Part shown: one piece after another, positions 1 to 12,003 of the stretch
Layout: every line of letters starts with the position of its first letter
Numbering within the stretch: the first letter of the stretch is position 1
Origin: Gamsiella multidivaricata
Taxonomy: Eukaryota > Mortierellomycota > Mortierellomycetes > Mortierellales > Mortierellaceae
NCBI RefSeq assembly: GCF_025024155.1
Contig: NW_026251712.1
Coordinates: 424,501-488,500, forward strand
Direction of reading: 5' to 3'
Length of the DNA stretch: 64,000 nucleotides
Made by a program: the position numbers and the translations under genes
The notes under the pieces: generated by a model
The model's input: only the letters and a program-made list of their open reading frames with translations
What the model was told of the DNA's origin: nothing
The model's database searches: none

Positions 1-1413
1 ATTACGGGGGAAGATCCTGAATACCTGCTGTTTGCACAATCGTGAGTGCATATCAATGATAAAGACCCCTCCTTCTCTGTCAATGCCGGCAGCTCCGTTA
101 CCGTAATGTGTGGCTGGAATCTGCTTGCTCGTCTCTTCTCAAATGCCGGTGTCAGCAATAAAGAGACACACACTAGGTACGATGCTAGCCGTTGTGAGAA
201 AATAAAGTGGACTAAACTATGTTCGACAAATGAACAAGACAAAAAAAAACATATGCCTCGAATGCATACATGACCTTGATCCGACGGGCTCAACCAAACG
301 GGCGATTGTGTCTGCCTCAATTTTTCTGCACTGACCCTCCTCCAATGCTGAAGGTTGTGTCTGAAGCATAAGCTAGGACGACCAGCACCACAACCAACAA
401 AAGTCGGCTCATCGGTTCATATCTTTGGGATCTATACGCCGACTTTATTCCTTCTTTCTCTTTTTTTTTTTTCTATCTTTGCTACTTTAACAATACATCT
501 TCCGCTTAATAAAGCTAGTGCACAGCTGAAGAGCGTGCTCAGCACATACAATCGATTGCTTTTCATGAATCTCGGATCAAAGTGAAGGAGAAAAAGGAAA
601 GAGTCGACATGGATATGAGGATATCGACAAAAAAAGAAGAAAAACAAAACTGCATGGCCCACGGTAATAAAACTGAATAAGCAGCAAACATGTTTTTCTG
701 TTGTGCTACTCATGTGGATAGTTGTCTCATTTTTCTTTCCGTCTGTTTGCGGATACGACCCCACTTTATCCCTAGTCAATCCAACAGGAAGAAAGTAGTA
801 AGAGATACCGCGAGAGACCCATTTCTCAATCCAATGCAGTTGCTGTGTTTGCTAAGCGATCAGCCGACCATAGACATAGATTGGTAACAATAGTAAAAGT
901 CGACAAAGCACCACAGGAGACGCACGTACACCCCACCATGTCCCATTCCAGTCCAAATGCCACCAACTTGCACTTCCGCCCAGGTTCGTGCCCTAAACCC
1001 AAAAACGCGCTTTGTGAGTATGAAATGCGCCCAATCAAAGAGCTCGGTAGCAATTTGACCCTACAACACGTTTTCGCTACAGAAAAAAAATACGCCGAAG
1101 AGGCGGACCCCTAATCTGCAAGAAGCAAACTTATCCAAGCAGTGCTCCTTCGCTAATTCTTACGGAGTCCTGTAATCTATTTCTGTTGTTGTTGTTTTTG
1201 TACCCACAAACGTTCATTTCCTTTCCAACGATCCAACGAACATCGCATGTCATGATGACATGACATATCCTTGGATCTTCTTGACCTGTGCACGCAGTAA
1301 CGAGAGTAAAGGAGATGAACCTTGTTTATTTGAATGTATTATGTACAGAGTGAAAGAGGAAAGAATGGTATCACAGAGAAGGGTCCTGTCCCTTGCTCAT
1401 GTCCCCGATGTCT
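1..1413. other. No convincing gene; downstream flank of the M50B gene
   Basis: Only short open frames of low complexity occur here, with no family similarity, no signal peptide and no consistent splice pattern. The stretch contains A- and T-runs and is treated as intergenic. I see no tRNA, repeat array or transposon motif in it. Confidence 0.5.
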
Positions 1414-2907
1414 CTACGGAGACTTTGTTGAGTTTCCGGCGCCATCGTCCTTGAAGGCCGCCAGACCTGCAAGGACTGAGCCCACTAAAAAGATCAGCGA
1501 CACTAACAACCAGATGAATCCCCATCCCTGCGCAGGGAAGATGCCGTACTTCTCTGCAAACTGCTCCGCATCCGATCCGTTCGACTTCCTCAGTACCAGC
1601 ATATCCAAAATCTCAAGGATACTGTAAATGCAGCTCATAACACTATCAGATAAAAGAGAGTTGAATTCATCAGTTGCCATTTTCGAAACAAAACGGAGGA
1701 ATCCTTGTTTGACAAGTTGAGATGAGCAAAAAAAAAAAAAAAAAAAAAGATAACTTACCCAAGGAACAGCGTAAAGTACTTCAAGTACCTTCCACCATCG
1801 AGCCACCAAAGGAGTCCAATAATTCCCGCAAAGAACAAGCAGATCCCGAACGCCAACAGGTTCCTCGCCCAGAACATCGTCAGTACCAAACATACGATCA
1901 ACATAATCGCCGCGCCCTTGGATGCCGTCACATTGAATCCGCAGAACACCAAGATCCCACCGAGGAGCGAGCTTCCCAAGTACCCTGCCGGCAAAGCCAG
2001 ACATTGTGTTCTCCTGTTCCCAACATACGTCGTCAACCCTCCAAGATTTGGATCCACCGTAATGGATTTGACTTTCCCGCCACTAATACAGGCCATACAA
2101 GCATGTCCGAATTCGTGTAGACCGATCGTTACGAGCTATGTAATTGGGTTTCATTAAGAATAATTAAAGCGGAATATTGTTAGCAAGTCTTTTTTAATTA
2201 ATCAGGCACGCACACCGCACACTGCACACACTGCAGGAACAAAGAAAGACAGAAGGGTAGAGTAATTCGAACCGAGCCAAGACCCGGACTAAAAATATCT
2301 GCGCCAATATACGTTTCACTCCCAGTGATCACGTCAGGCGTGAGTTGGGTTGGATTAGACTGGACTGGGCTGGGCTGGGCTGGGCTGTTGTGCCTGATTA
2401 TTGTTTAATAAATCCAGGGCAGGCGAGCAGGAGGACAGGCAGGCAGGCAGGGCCACAAGGGCTGCGACCAGTAAGGCTGTGTGTCTCTCTCTGTCTATTC
2501 ATAGTCTTTCCCCCCCCCTCTCCTTGTCCCTCCGCTGATTCCAATCCCCCCACCGCCCCACCCCTAGGTGCTGTTTCTTGAATGGAGGTTCTCAGAAAGG
2601 GTGTGCTTACCTTGAATGGATACAACAGGTGCTTCAGATAGGGCATTTGCCAGAGGAGAAGAATACCGACCATATATCCTCCACTAAGTGTTCGAGAGCA
2701 AGAGAGAAAAAAAAGGTAAGCGATGCTGTCAGTATCAACTGGTGGTAGAAGAGCAAAAGGGGCCGAGGAGATAGTGTGGTTCTTAGACAATTGGTTGTCA
2801 AAGAAGCGAGAAAGGTCCTCTTACATGAACCAGAGGGTGGTGATCTGCTCCTTAGTTGGTGCCAGGAGGTTTTGTGAGTTACCGCTTCCGTTTTGCACGG
2901 GTGCCAT
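1414..2907 (-). CDS. Peptidase M50B-like integral membrane protein, 4 exons
   Basis: Predicted 253-residue polytopic membrane protein. Exons, in transcription order, are 2907-2825, 2683-2611, 2135-1759 and 1642-1414; the phases add up without a stop. Exon 3 opens with the zinc-metallopeptidase motif HEFGH, followed by the G-rich strand and hydrophobic helices typical of fungal M50B-like (site-2-protease-related) proteins. A further helix lies near the C terminus. Exon 4 was placed at the acceptor TGATAG (1643-1644), because the acceptor nearer the poly-T tract (about 1704) gives a frame with an early stop, while this one yields the sequence FLGVMSCIYS expected for the family. The third intron carries a T-run on the coding strand. 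A protease role is inferred from the motif; substrate and compartment are unknown. Confidence 0.85.
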
Positions 2908-3498
2908 TGTGGTGATGGTGTGAATGAGGTCGATTGCTTGTTTAGTTTAGAGTTGTCTGCGGGTGTGAGGAATGAGGAAACCGGCGTAACGAGGGCGGGA
3001 GGGGAGGGGAGGAGAGGGGAGGAGAGGGAGAAGGAGTGAGTGAATGGGGAAGAAGACGGTGAGCAAGAAAGCAAGAAAGCAAAAAAGCAAAAAAGCAATT
3101 GAAGAAGGAAGGAGGAAGAAAAGAAGGGGAAAAGGTGCAACGCGAAGGGCTGTTCCTGAGGAAGACGAAAAAGGACTAAGACCAAGAAAAAGACTTGCGA
3201 CGAATGACATCTCATGTGGCAAAGCAGGACTCTCCCTCTTTGAGTGCTTCTTTACCCTCGGGCTCCTTTTTGCTATGACTGAATGGATTGTTTGTGTCTA
3301 TCCATGACTAGCATTGATGTCACCAAAGATTATAGGCTGTAGGACGAAGACACTTTCCAACCCAAACTCTCCCAGGTTAACATAGAACTGCATCATTGTT
3401 CTCAGAAGCCAGGCCATGAAGGAACAAAGAAGAATCAAGGAGCCATGCTATCGCTCATATATTTTTGCATGCATACTCATTGATTCTACATGAGACAA
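2908..3498. other. Intergenic, purine-rich strand asymmetry
   Basis: This stretch between the M50B start and the end of the Q-rich gene holds the M50B promoter. It includes a strongly G/A-rich stretch on + (about 2995-3135). The long open frames across it are products of this composition bias and show no family features. Confidence 0.4.
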
Positions 3499-3584
3499 CT
3501 AGGACGCTACAGAAGACAGAATCGCAGAAACCATCTCCGTATCCGTTGGTCCAAGCTGTTGCTCCTGTCCCAGTCCCAAATCCG

Positions 3585-3681
<97 letters not shown>

Positions 3682-5907
3682 GTGCTCCTGTTCTTCTTCC
3701 TCTCGATGTACAGATCCACCATATCGCCCCAAATAAAATTTTACCAGATCCTTCTCTCCAGTTTTGTCGTTATGTCGGATCATTAACTGGTACGTCTTCT
3801 TCCTCTGAATATCTTCCTGACCCCAGTCCTTAATCCCTAACGCCTGGAGTCTCAAATGCATTCGGTCCGTGTACTCTGCCAAGAACGCAATTTTATCTTC
3901 CATCTGAAGGATATGTTGTTGCTGCCTTTGCTGCTGTTGTTCTTGCTGTTGTTGCTGCTGCTGCTCTTGTTGCTGTTTTTGAATGCTGCTCCTGCTACCT
4001 TTTTTGGGCGAAGCATCCAATGGCCTCTGTGGCGTTGCTACGCGTGTAGATGTAGACGCTGATGAGAAACATGGAGAGGCAGCTGGTGTCAATAAAATCT
4101 GCCTTTGCTTACACGACGACGACGCTGCGGGTGATATATCGCCCCCATCCCCAGTGATGTCCATGCTTCTCCTGTTGTTGCTATTGCTATTACAGCTACT
4201 ACTCCACATTGAAGGTGCATCGTCGTTGGTGAATAGCATAGACAAATCGCGATCGTTTTCTGCTCCAGTCTCGTCCACAATGGAGGGGCAACACATCTTC
4301 AGGTCATCCTTTTCCTCTTTCTCGTAGTACATTTGATGCACGTCCCCCTGCTGCTGCTGCTGCTGCTGATGATGATGATGATGCTGCCTTTCTGGGATTG
4401 TCTCACCTCTGCCCCGCTTCTCTGTCGAACGCTGCGCGGGCACCCTCTTGCTACTGCTGACAGGAATGTTGAGCATATTTTGCTTATCCGTCTGCATCGT
4501 TAAATGAGTGATCGGTACCGATACCGAACCCGGAGCTTCAGAAGGCGAAGATGAAAAAGAAAAAGAAGACGATGAAGAAGTAGAAGAAGACGCAGACAAA
4601 GAAATAGGCGAGAGTACGTTCGAGTTCCATACAGCCCGCTGATTGCCATGATCGTCGACTTTGTGCGAGTCTGCAAATGGGAAAGTCATGGTACGCCTGT
4701 TACCCACTTGTGGAGAATGCCGCTTGCGCTGGTTTCGCTCCTGCGAACAATCATCCTGAAGAGGGTCTGCGTCTGTGTCTGTGTCCATGGTGGCTGAATG
4801 AGATACCGTGCCCGGATCCTGTTGTGTCTCCTGAGAAAGGGATCGTGGAAATCTTCTCGCACGGAAGCATCTATGAGCAGAACTAGTCACTGATCCAATG
4901 GCTTCCTGCTCCTTCATTCGTATTGGCAATATCACGCATGAGGAGAGCGAGGCAGCTGTCGTTGTAGAGGGAGCGGAGGGCATAGAGGTTGAAAGTGAGA
5001 ATGACGATGGATCAATTGGTGGAGAAGGCATGGGCTCTGGGACAGAGTTGGGCATGGTAGTGGTGCACACTGATGTCGATGATTCTGTATCGCTTGCTCC
5101 GCTCAGGACCAAAGCATTGGTTGAACTCGAAGTCTGGATAGAATACGAAAATAATAATAATAATGATAATAGTAATAATAATAACGATAAAAAAGAACGG
5201 AATGGGGCTGATCAGCGTTGGCACTGAAAGCGAATGCGGTTTCCTGCCCCCTGTGAGAAAATACCTACACCGACATGAGTCTTATCCAGAGCATAGAGAA
5301 CACCCAGCATGCGGACAGCATCCCATTTGGCCTGTCGTCTAGCCTTTTCCGCAGAGCGATGTGCTTCCGAACTGTCCATGCGCTGAATCGCCAGGCTGCT
5401 ATTACTCTCACCTACACCACAACCAGTACCCACGATCATCTGATTCAGCTCAAAGGTGTTCTGGTTGAGGAGTCGCTTCTGTTGCTGACATCGTCTCTTC
5501 CATTGTTCCTCTTCCAAAAGGCGTTCAGGCGAGTCTGCGAAGAACTCTTGAAATATCCGTTCTAGCACCAACGGCGCTCTGACTTGCATGTTGGCCAGGT
5601 AGGCAAAGATGACAATGGATCCAGACTTGAGTGACAGTCGATAGCGAGTTTTGAGAAAGAGAACGAGCTCTGCAGGATTGAAGAGGTATCTGTGCAGCCA
5701 AGAGCAGGTGCGGGACAGGAAAGAGTATTCATACAGGGATAGATCAAAGGCGATCCTGGAGAGGAGCTCTAGTGGTAGAGCCGAGAGTATGGGCTTGCAG
5801 CGGAGTGAGACGAACGGGGTCGTGGGGGCTTTAGGCGAAAAGGATGAGTTGAAGGACACGGCGATATGGCCGGAACCTGCGATGGCGGTGTCGACCTGGT
5901 GATCCAT
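3499..5907 (-). CDS. F-box-like protein with Q-rich and Glu-Gln repeat C-terminal region, 2 exons
   Basis: Exon 1 is 5907-5269 and exon 2 is 5133-3499, joined in phase 0 through donor GTAGGT and acceptor TATCCAG; the protein is about 757 residues. The N-terminal part has an F-box-like segment (LSALPLELLSRIA followed by SRTCSWLHRYL). Exon 2 is mostly low complexity: Ser-rich, His and Gln runs, and a coiled-coil-like segment near the end (IAFLAEYTDRMHLRLQALG). It finishes with a Glu-Gln dipeptide array encoded by a hexanucleotide repeat. An F-box would recruit SCF ubiquitin ligase through Skp1; no substrate-binding fold is visible. The start was taken at 5907 because the upstream in-frame extension is hydrophobic and unlike an F-box N terminus. 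Two separate genes remain possible, since the intron is the only link. Confidence 0.6.
3586..3681. repeat. (CTGCTC)n hexanucleotide array, about 16 units
   Basis: Near-perfect tandem CTGCTC units. Read on the minus strand in the gene frame they code for alternating Gln and Glu. On + they open artefactual Leu-only and Pro-Ala frames. Confidence 0.95.
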
Positions 5908-6486
5908 GATCAAAAGGATAGGGCTTAATTGACGACTTATAGAAGAAACTGGCTGGAAGAGAAGTTCTAAAAGGAGGTTTAGAAGAAGGTGTGAGGATTG
6001 AACAGAGTGAGGAACAAAAGCCCAGAAAAAAAAGTTGGCCGTCACAGCGCAAGGGATGCACAAAGTCTTTGCTGAACCTTCAATGCTTTCACCTTGAGAA
6101 ATACGAACGGTCTTTTCCTTCGACTCATCCTATACGCTTCAGGAGAAAAGTGGGTTCTTCTTGGAGAGAACAATTGCATCAATTACATTCTGGTGGCCCT
6201 AATTTGAAGAGCAAGAGGTATCTTCTAAAGCTTTCTCGCTTCCGTTTTTCATCTATCTTTAAAACATTACCACTGAGTGTCAACTGAGTTTCGTGGTTGG
6301 CGAGTTCTCATAATCTTTATCCCTCCATGGGGTCTCCAGTTGAGCGCTTGGAATGCAATGGTCCGTTCAGCTTTGCCCAAAGATCTGCAGGGCGCCTCGA
6401 ATGTCTGCGTGGCTTAGTTGTACCAAATGTGAATATTTTTTGGCTCTGAATAGAGTCTGCTTGATCCTCCTTTTCGCTGGCCCATT
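5908..6486. promoter_or_regulatory. Divergent intergenic region between F-box-like gene and eS6
   Basis: These 579 bp separate two divergently transcribed genes and should hold both promoters. No clear TATA box or other motif could be assigned to either gene. Confidence 0.4.
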
Positions 6487-8417
6487 ATGAAGGTGCGGAA
6501 TGGACCAATCAAATCCTATTGGCCGATATTCCTGTAGTAGCCCCATACAGCTATCGTCCCCTGCCCTCGCGACCCTCAACATACCAATGGATGTGACCAT
6601 ATCGTCGCCAAATATCCATCAATCCATCGTTTCGGAAACATACCCATCAGTCGATCTAGCACCCACTATCGCCATGATCCGACATCCAGGATCAAAGCAG
6701 CGCCTTTATATTACCTGGAAACTATCTTCAATTTTTTTTTTTTTTGGTCATGGCAAGCATGGGAGGTTTCACCAAGTGCATGCGAATCAGAGGCGGATCA
6801 GTATCATGGTTGACTTATTAGCAGGAGAGATATGAAAGAAAACTATGCTAGAGCTCCAAAAATGCTCTGGTCAGTAACCGGAACGACGGACCTTTGATCT
6901 AGCTAGCAGCAGCGATCACATACATCAGTACTTCAACAGGAGCTGAACTGATCGCACTTCGACTACCGAATACCGGGGTAGCCAGGATTCAGAGAAGGAG
7001 TACTGATTGCGCTACCATCCTTCCTTCGCTGAAATAGTTGAACATCGCCAACCCAGCCACTGGCTGCCAGAAGACCATCGATTTCGATGATGAGCGCAAG
7101 ACGTAAGTTGATTTCCTTGTACAAGCAAAGGCCTTAGCAAAACGGAACAGGGTCAACATGAAGCAGAGCATAGGACTATGGGAGGGAATTGAGTTGCGCG
7201 AGTAGGCAATAACCGACGCTGGACCGGTATCTCAAAGGAGACGACAATACCTTGGAATTCGTTCAGAGGCGATACATAGACGACGTTGATCTGGAATACA
7301 AATCCAACGAGGCAAAGCGGCAAAACGGAACACTCTGTGAGAAACCATAGCATTGACACTTGGACCATGCTCTTCTCCAACTTCAACAAATAGTCGCATC
7401 TTCTATGACAAGCGCATCTCCGCTGAGGTCGCCGTCGACTCGCTCGGCGACGAGTTCAAGGGTTACGTCTTCCGTATCACCGGAGGTAACGACAAGCAGG
7501 GTTTCCCCATGAAGCAGGGTGTCCTCCTCCCCTCGCGTGTCCGCCTCTTGTTGTCCAAGGGCCACTCGTGCTACCGCCCTCGCCGCACCGGCGAGCGCAA
7601 GCGCAAGTCCGTCCGTGGATGCATCGTCGCTTCCGACATGTCTGTCCTCTCCGTCACCATTGTCAAGCAGGGTGAGCAGGACCTTCCCGGCCTCACCGAC
7701 ACCACCGTCCCCAAGCGTCTCGGACCCAAGCGTGCCAACCACATCCGCAAGTTCTTCGTACGTGCTCTTTTGATTTTTTGATTTTTTGATTTTTTGCTGC
7801 CAGCGATCTTGCACGATGTCAGGACAACTCGATGCGATATTAGGAATAGGTTCAACAAAATTCCACAAGCTTTAATTGCTATTTCAGAATCAACTCTTCT
7901 CATCCCTCATTGACGAAAACAATCATCGGGAGCAGGATTGCAGTACTCAATATCGGACACTTCCGAGAGCGGACTGTGCGACTCAAAGCATTCAGGATAT
8001 CATGCAGCCAGGAACAAATTGACACCACTCGGGACAGGCACTGGCGATTTCAAGAACCATGAACACTATGATCCATAGATTTGATGTTAATCATTACACT
8101 CCATTTATCCTGGATACTGGAATCATTAGAACTTGACCAAGGATGATGATGTTCGCAAGTTTGTCATCCGTCGCGAGGTTCAGCCCAAGAACCCCGAGAA
8201 GAAGCCCTACACCAAGGCCCCCAAGATCCAGCGTCTGGTCACCCCCGTTGTCCTTCAGCGCAAGCGCCACATCTTGGCCCTCAAGAAGCGTCGTGCCGAG
8301 AACGCCAAGGAGGCCGAGTCCGAGTACAAGGCTCTTCTTGCCAAGCGTGTCAAGGAGGCTGCCGAGAAGCGTCAGGAGGTCAAGAAGCGTCGCGCTTCCT
8401 CTCTCCACAAGGCTTAA
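6487..8417 (+). CDS. RPS6: 40S ribosomal protein eS6, 4 exons
   Basis: Small-subunit ribosomal protein and TOR-pathway phosphoprotein. Exons are 6487-6492, 7038-7102, 7394-7757 and 8130-8417, giving 240 residues, the usual eS6 length. The coding part starts [18 protein letters not shown], then [12 protein letters not shown], and ends in a basic helix with the RRASS-type phosphorylation tail. The first exon is only ATGAAG. It was placed at 6487 because the acceptor at 7037 must be preceded by Met-Lys in phase 0 and this is the only ATGAAG followed by GT upstream. The donor there (GTGCGG) is weak, so exon 1 is the least certain part. Introns are long (545, 291 and 372 bp). I searched them for box C/D or H/ACA snoRNA signatures and saw none I could support. 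Confidence 0.92.
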
Positions 8418-8623
8418 AGTTTATTATGTTTGTCCACATAAACAACAATATCAACTAATACATGAAATTGCTGATGAATATGATGATATACCACTGCAAT
8501 TGTTCCTAGCCCTTTGAAAGGGGATCTGACTGAATGGATATATATCCTTGTCGAGGCCCATTGTCGTTTGAATTGCGCGCTTTTATTTCGCTCTAAGGAT
8601 GTTGATTGGATGAGTTGGGATGA

Positions 8624-9706
8624 TTACTTGGAGACGGTGGCAATGCACTCGATCTCGACCAAAACATCCTTGGGCAGACGAGCGACCTCGACGCAGGAGC
8701 GGGCAGGAAGAGCACCTCCGAGACGCTATAAGTGATGTTTATAATAACCATGTACGGGTTCATTAGTATCCCGGTCATACGACTTTTAAGCGGAAGAAAC
8801 GATCCCTTTGCAATATGCCTTTTTTTTTTTTTTTTTTTAAGGCGCATGCGCGGTATGTACCTTGCCATAGACTTCATTGACGGCTGCAAAGTCGTTCATG
8901 CTCTTCAAAAACACAGTTGATTTGACGATCTGGCCAAAGGAAGACTCGGAGGCCTTGAGGACTTCGCCCATGTTGGTCAACACTTGCTCCTAATATAAAG
9001 GATAGGCGGTATTTTTGAATCAGCATCGGATCCTGAGCGACAAAGTTCCAGTAGAGCGTCATTCCCTGTTCCGAAATAGCGCCTCTGATCCAGTTATGGA
9101 CGTGATACCTCGGATGAAAAAAAAAAAAAAAAAAAAACTGCCAAGCATCGTGACACTTCGCCCGCCTTTTCAGTAAAAATCCATGAACACTCTCCACTGT
9201 CGATCCATTGAGCGTTTGTGATCGAGGCTGTCCGACAATATCCGAATAATCCGATCTGTTCTCCTTTCATTGCACAACACCGCTTTTTTTTTGTTGGGAA
9301 AATTTTCCTGGGTAAGTGCTGAAATAAAGAGCGAGCGGGGAGAAAGGGGGATTGTTGCATTTACAGCCTGCTCCTTGACACCGCCAGGGACGACTTCACC
9401 GTTGGCAGGGTTGACGGGGAGGGAACCTGAACAGAACACAAAGCCGTTGGCGACGATAGCTTGAGCTAATCCGTGGATCGCATGAGAGAAGAACCAGAAC
9501 ATTAGGTCGACGTAATAATGGTCCGCGCTTGGACGAGACGACAAACTGTGGTAGTATTTTAGTTCATTTTATTTGAACTGTTGCTTACAGTAAGGACCGA
9601 TGGCAGCGGGGGCCGTGGAGGTGTGGACGACCTTGTTGACCGTGGTTGACATGGTGCGGATGTGACCCTTGATGGCGGAGAGGCGGTTAATGGCGGTGAG
9701 GGTCAT
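8624..9706 (-). CDS. RidA/YjgF/Mmf1-family enamine/imine deaminase, 4 exons
   Basis: Exons are 9706-9589, 9465-9365, 8989-8861 and 8725-8624, in phase throughout; the product is 149 residues. Members of the RidA family hydrolyse reactive 2-aminoacrylate and related enamines/imines released by PLP enzymes such as threonine dehydratase. Recognisable elements are [11 protein letters not shown] near the N terminus, [11 protein letters not shown], the [11 protein letters not shown] strand, and the signature [12 protein letters not shown] near the end. About 18 residues precede the second Met and are basic and hydroxylated, as in mitochondrial Mmf1-type proteins, so mitochondrial targeting is plausible. 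The gene converges on eS6. Introns 2 and 3 contain long A/T runs. The substrate, threonine-deaminase product, is made by another gene in this window (48,940-51,146). Confidence 0.93.
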
Positions 9707-9978
9707 GGCGATGGAATGGAATGAGAAGTGAGAAGAGAAAATAACGTTTTTGCAGATTTTTTCCCAGGCTCCATTCTTATTTCTGATCCAAAATAAAAAA
9801 AAAAAAAAAAAAAAACGTTTACGCGACATGCTTGCGGAGGAAATTATTCTCCAAAGGCTTTATGAACAGAAAGAAAAACAAACTACACTAGATGGTATGA
9901 GCGACAATATATGGTAGTACAAGAAAAAAAAAACGAAAACAATAAAGCGGTACTATATAACTAGATATGATGGTCCTT

Positions 9979-11488
9979 TTACAACATCTGGACAAGTCCC
10001 GCAGCAACAGCAGCAATAACTCCAAGACCCGTCCAAGCACCAGCCATCTGACCGACCGCCATACTGGGCTTGTTCATATCCGCGCCTCCAGTCGCTGTGG
10101 GCGAGGCCGCGGCCGACGTCGTCGTCATTGCAATATCGGTGAATGTGCAGTTCGAGCTCTGGCACAAGCACTGTGCCGCTACAGGGTCCCACCACTCCAT
10201 CGCACAGTTCGCAGGCACCGGCGTACGGTAATTAGTCTGGCCCGCCGCAACGACGCGTAGGGGCACAGGTGTAGCCGGGGTTGGCTGCTCTGATGGGCAT
10301 CCGTAGCAAGTCGACCAAGGACCCGCCGCAAAATTACAAGTCTCGAGCACACCCTTGTCAATGGTTCCGGTCTTCGTATCATCCAAACCGTTACAAATCT
10401 CCTTTCCGACCGCAGGCTGGTTGCACTTCATGTAGTCCTGGTCTGCAAGTTGCGAGGCTGGAACGGGGTTCTGCATCCATTGGAGCAACTGCTGGTTTGT
10501 GACGAACCAGACATCCTTCTGAGCTGCGGCCCAGGCAAAGAAGTCGTTGTAGAGTCCTGCAGAGGTTGTGACCTGAACTGGGTGGAGATAGATACCGAAG
10601 GGCTGGCGCGTGCCTTGGTAGTGGCGGTTAAAGTTGTTCTTGAGCCAGCCCGCGACAGCGTCGGGGGTGCCGCTGAGCTGAGCATCCATTGAGTAGGCGT
10701 TAGCGGTGGGAAGGTCGCTGTCCATGATCGCGTGCATGGGAATCTCCCACATGCCAGGGATACTGATCGTCTGGTTGCAGATGCCGTTCCAGCAGTCGTT
10801 GGCAAGCCCATTGTCCAGCGTGTAGGGCCAGTACGCATCCGTGGGCACAGCCGAGGTCGAGGAATCGTAGAGGAACTTTTCTTGGGCGAGGATGTCAAAG
10901 GTCGCCTTGGAATAGTTCAAGAACGGAGCACGGAATCCGCTCAGCTTCGCAAACGGAATACCCGAGAACGCGTTAATCGCCTGGCGGTTGCCGATAACCT
11001 CGTCTGTGCAAAGTAAAATGGAAGCGCGGTTATGAATAAGGTAGAAGGTAACACAGACACGCCTCACCAATCAAGCAAAGCAAAACAAAAATTAATATAT
11101 TACCTGCTGGCGGGGTTCCGAGATGGTTCATGGTGTGGTCTGCGACCTCGTTTCCAGCAGCATACCACTGCTGGATTAGCGCAAAGTCTGAATAGAGAGT
11201 CTGAGCGAACCAGGTAGCCTTGATCGGGCAACCGTTGGGGTTCCTGTGGGGAGTCATGAGCGAAGCCGCAACAGGAACAGTTGATGCCTGGACCGCATCA
11301 TCAAACGTCAGCGTGAAGAACTGAGGCACTGTCTTGGGGTCCATGCCCTTGGGAGGGTTGACAGAGGGACATACGCAAGCAGGAAAGACGCACTTGGCAG
11401 GGTCGCAAGCGGCAGCCTCGGCACCCGAGAGGCCGGCAATGAGGAAGGCAGACACTGCGGCGGCAAGTGAGATCGTAGAGAAACGCAT
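9979..11488 (-). CDS. Chitin deacetylase-like polysaccharide deacetylase, secreted, probably GPI-anchored
   Basis: Exons 11488-11104 and 11003-9979 give 469 residues. A signal peptide (MRFSTISLAAAVSAFLIAGLSGAEA-type, about 25 residues) is followed by a NodB-homology domain: motif 1 TFDDAV, motif 2 HTMNHL (metal-binding His pair) and motif 3 RAPFLNY. These are the catalytic Asp, zinc ligands and substrate-groove residues of carbohydrate esterase family 4. The C-terminal third is Cys-rich with several N-glycosylation sequons. It then becomes Ser/Thr-rich and ends in a hydrophobic tail, the pattern of a GPI signal. Likely role: converting cell-wall chitin to chitosan at the plasma membrane or wall. 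A 100-bp intron separates motif 2 from motif 3. Confidence 0.93.
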
Positions 11489-11990
11489 TTTTTATGGCCG
11501 TGTGTGTTCCTGCGTATATGTTATTACTATTACTATTGCTATTAATGAAACTGCGGAAACAGCCTTTAATTAGTATACTGTTTTGCATTCGTTATATTGT
11601 TCTTAGCCCGGGTTTAAGAGTACCCAATTTAGGCTGTGAGGGCGAGTGCAAGTATAGCAGCAACAAGTCATCGAGACAGGGCCATAAGGAACAACTGTTG
11701 CACGACTCTAGTGATCATCAATCCTCTTCTAGGACGATGACACAGGACAAGGTGTAATGCAAATCTGAAGGATTGCAGGCAGCTTTCCATGTCTGATGGG
11801 GTGAGAGGTGTGAAGGACATTCGATGGTTTTATAGAATTTGCCCATACCTTTTGAAGTCGTCGAGGATGGTCTATGGCAAGGACGAAGGATACAGTGGAA
11901 TGCGGTAGTGTAGGTGAACGGAGGAGAACGGCGTGGAGAGTATGTCGAGGAAAGTGAGTGAGGAGACACCGGGGTCTGGAAACAGGCCGG

Positions 11991-12003
11991 CGTTTATATA
12001 TCG
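11991..12003 (-). promoter_or_regulatory. TATA-like box, deacetylase side
   Basis: The minus strand reads GATATATAAACG about 500 bp upstream of the chitin deacetylase ATG. If used, the mRNA would have a long leader, or an unseen 5' intron. Confidence 0.3.

Noticed and set aside
432..1114. Several 65-115-codon frames at the window start
   Set aside because: Low complexity, overlapping on both strands, no motif, no splice support.
1643..1760. Acceptor next to the poly-T tract for M50B exon 4, giving a longer exon
   Set aside because: It leaves the frame one base off and meets a stop; the TGATAG acceptor restores frame and family sequence.
3465..3833. Open frames on + made of poly-Leu or Pro-Ala repeats
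   Set aside because: Shadows of the CTGCTC array that lies inside the minus-strand gene.
7758..8129. snoRNA in the third eS6 intron
   Set aside because: No convincing C/D box pair or H/ACA structure; only a TTTTTTGA triplet repeat near the donor.
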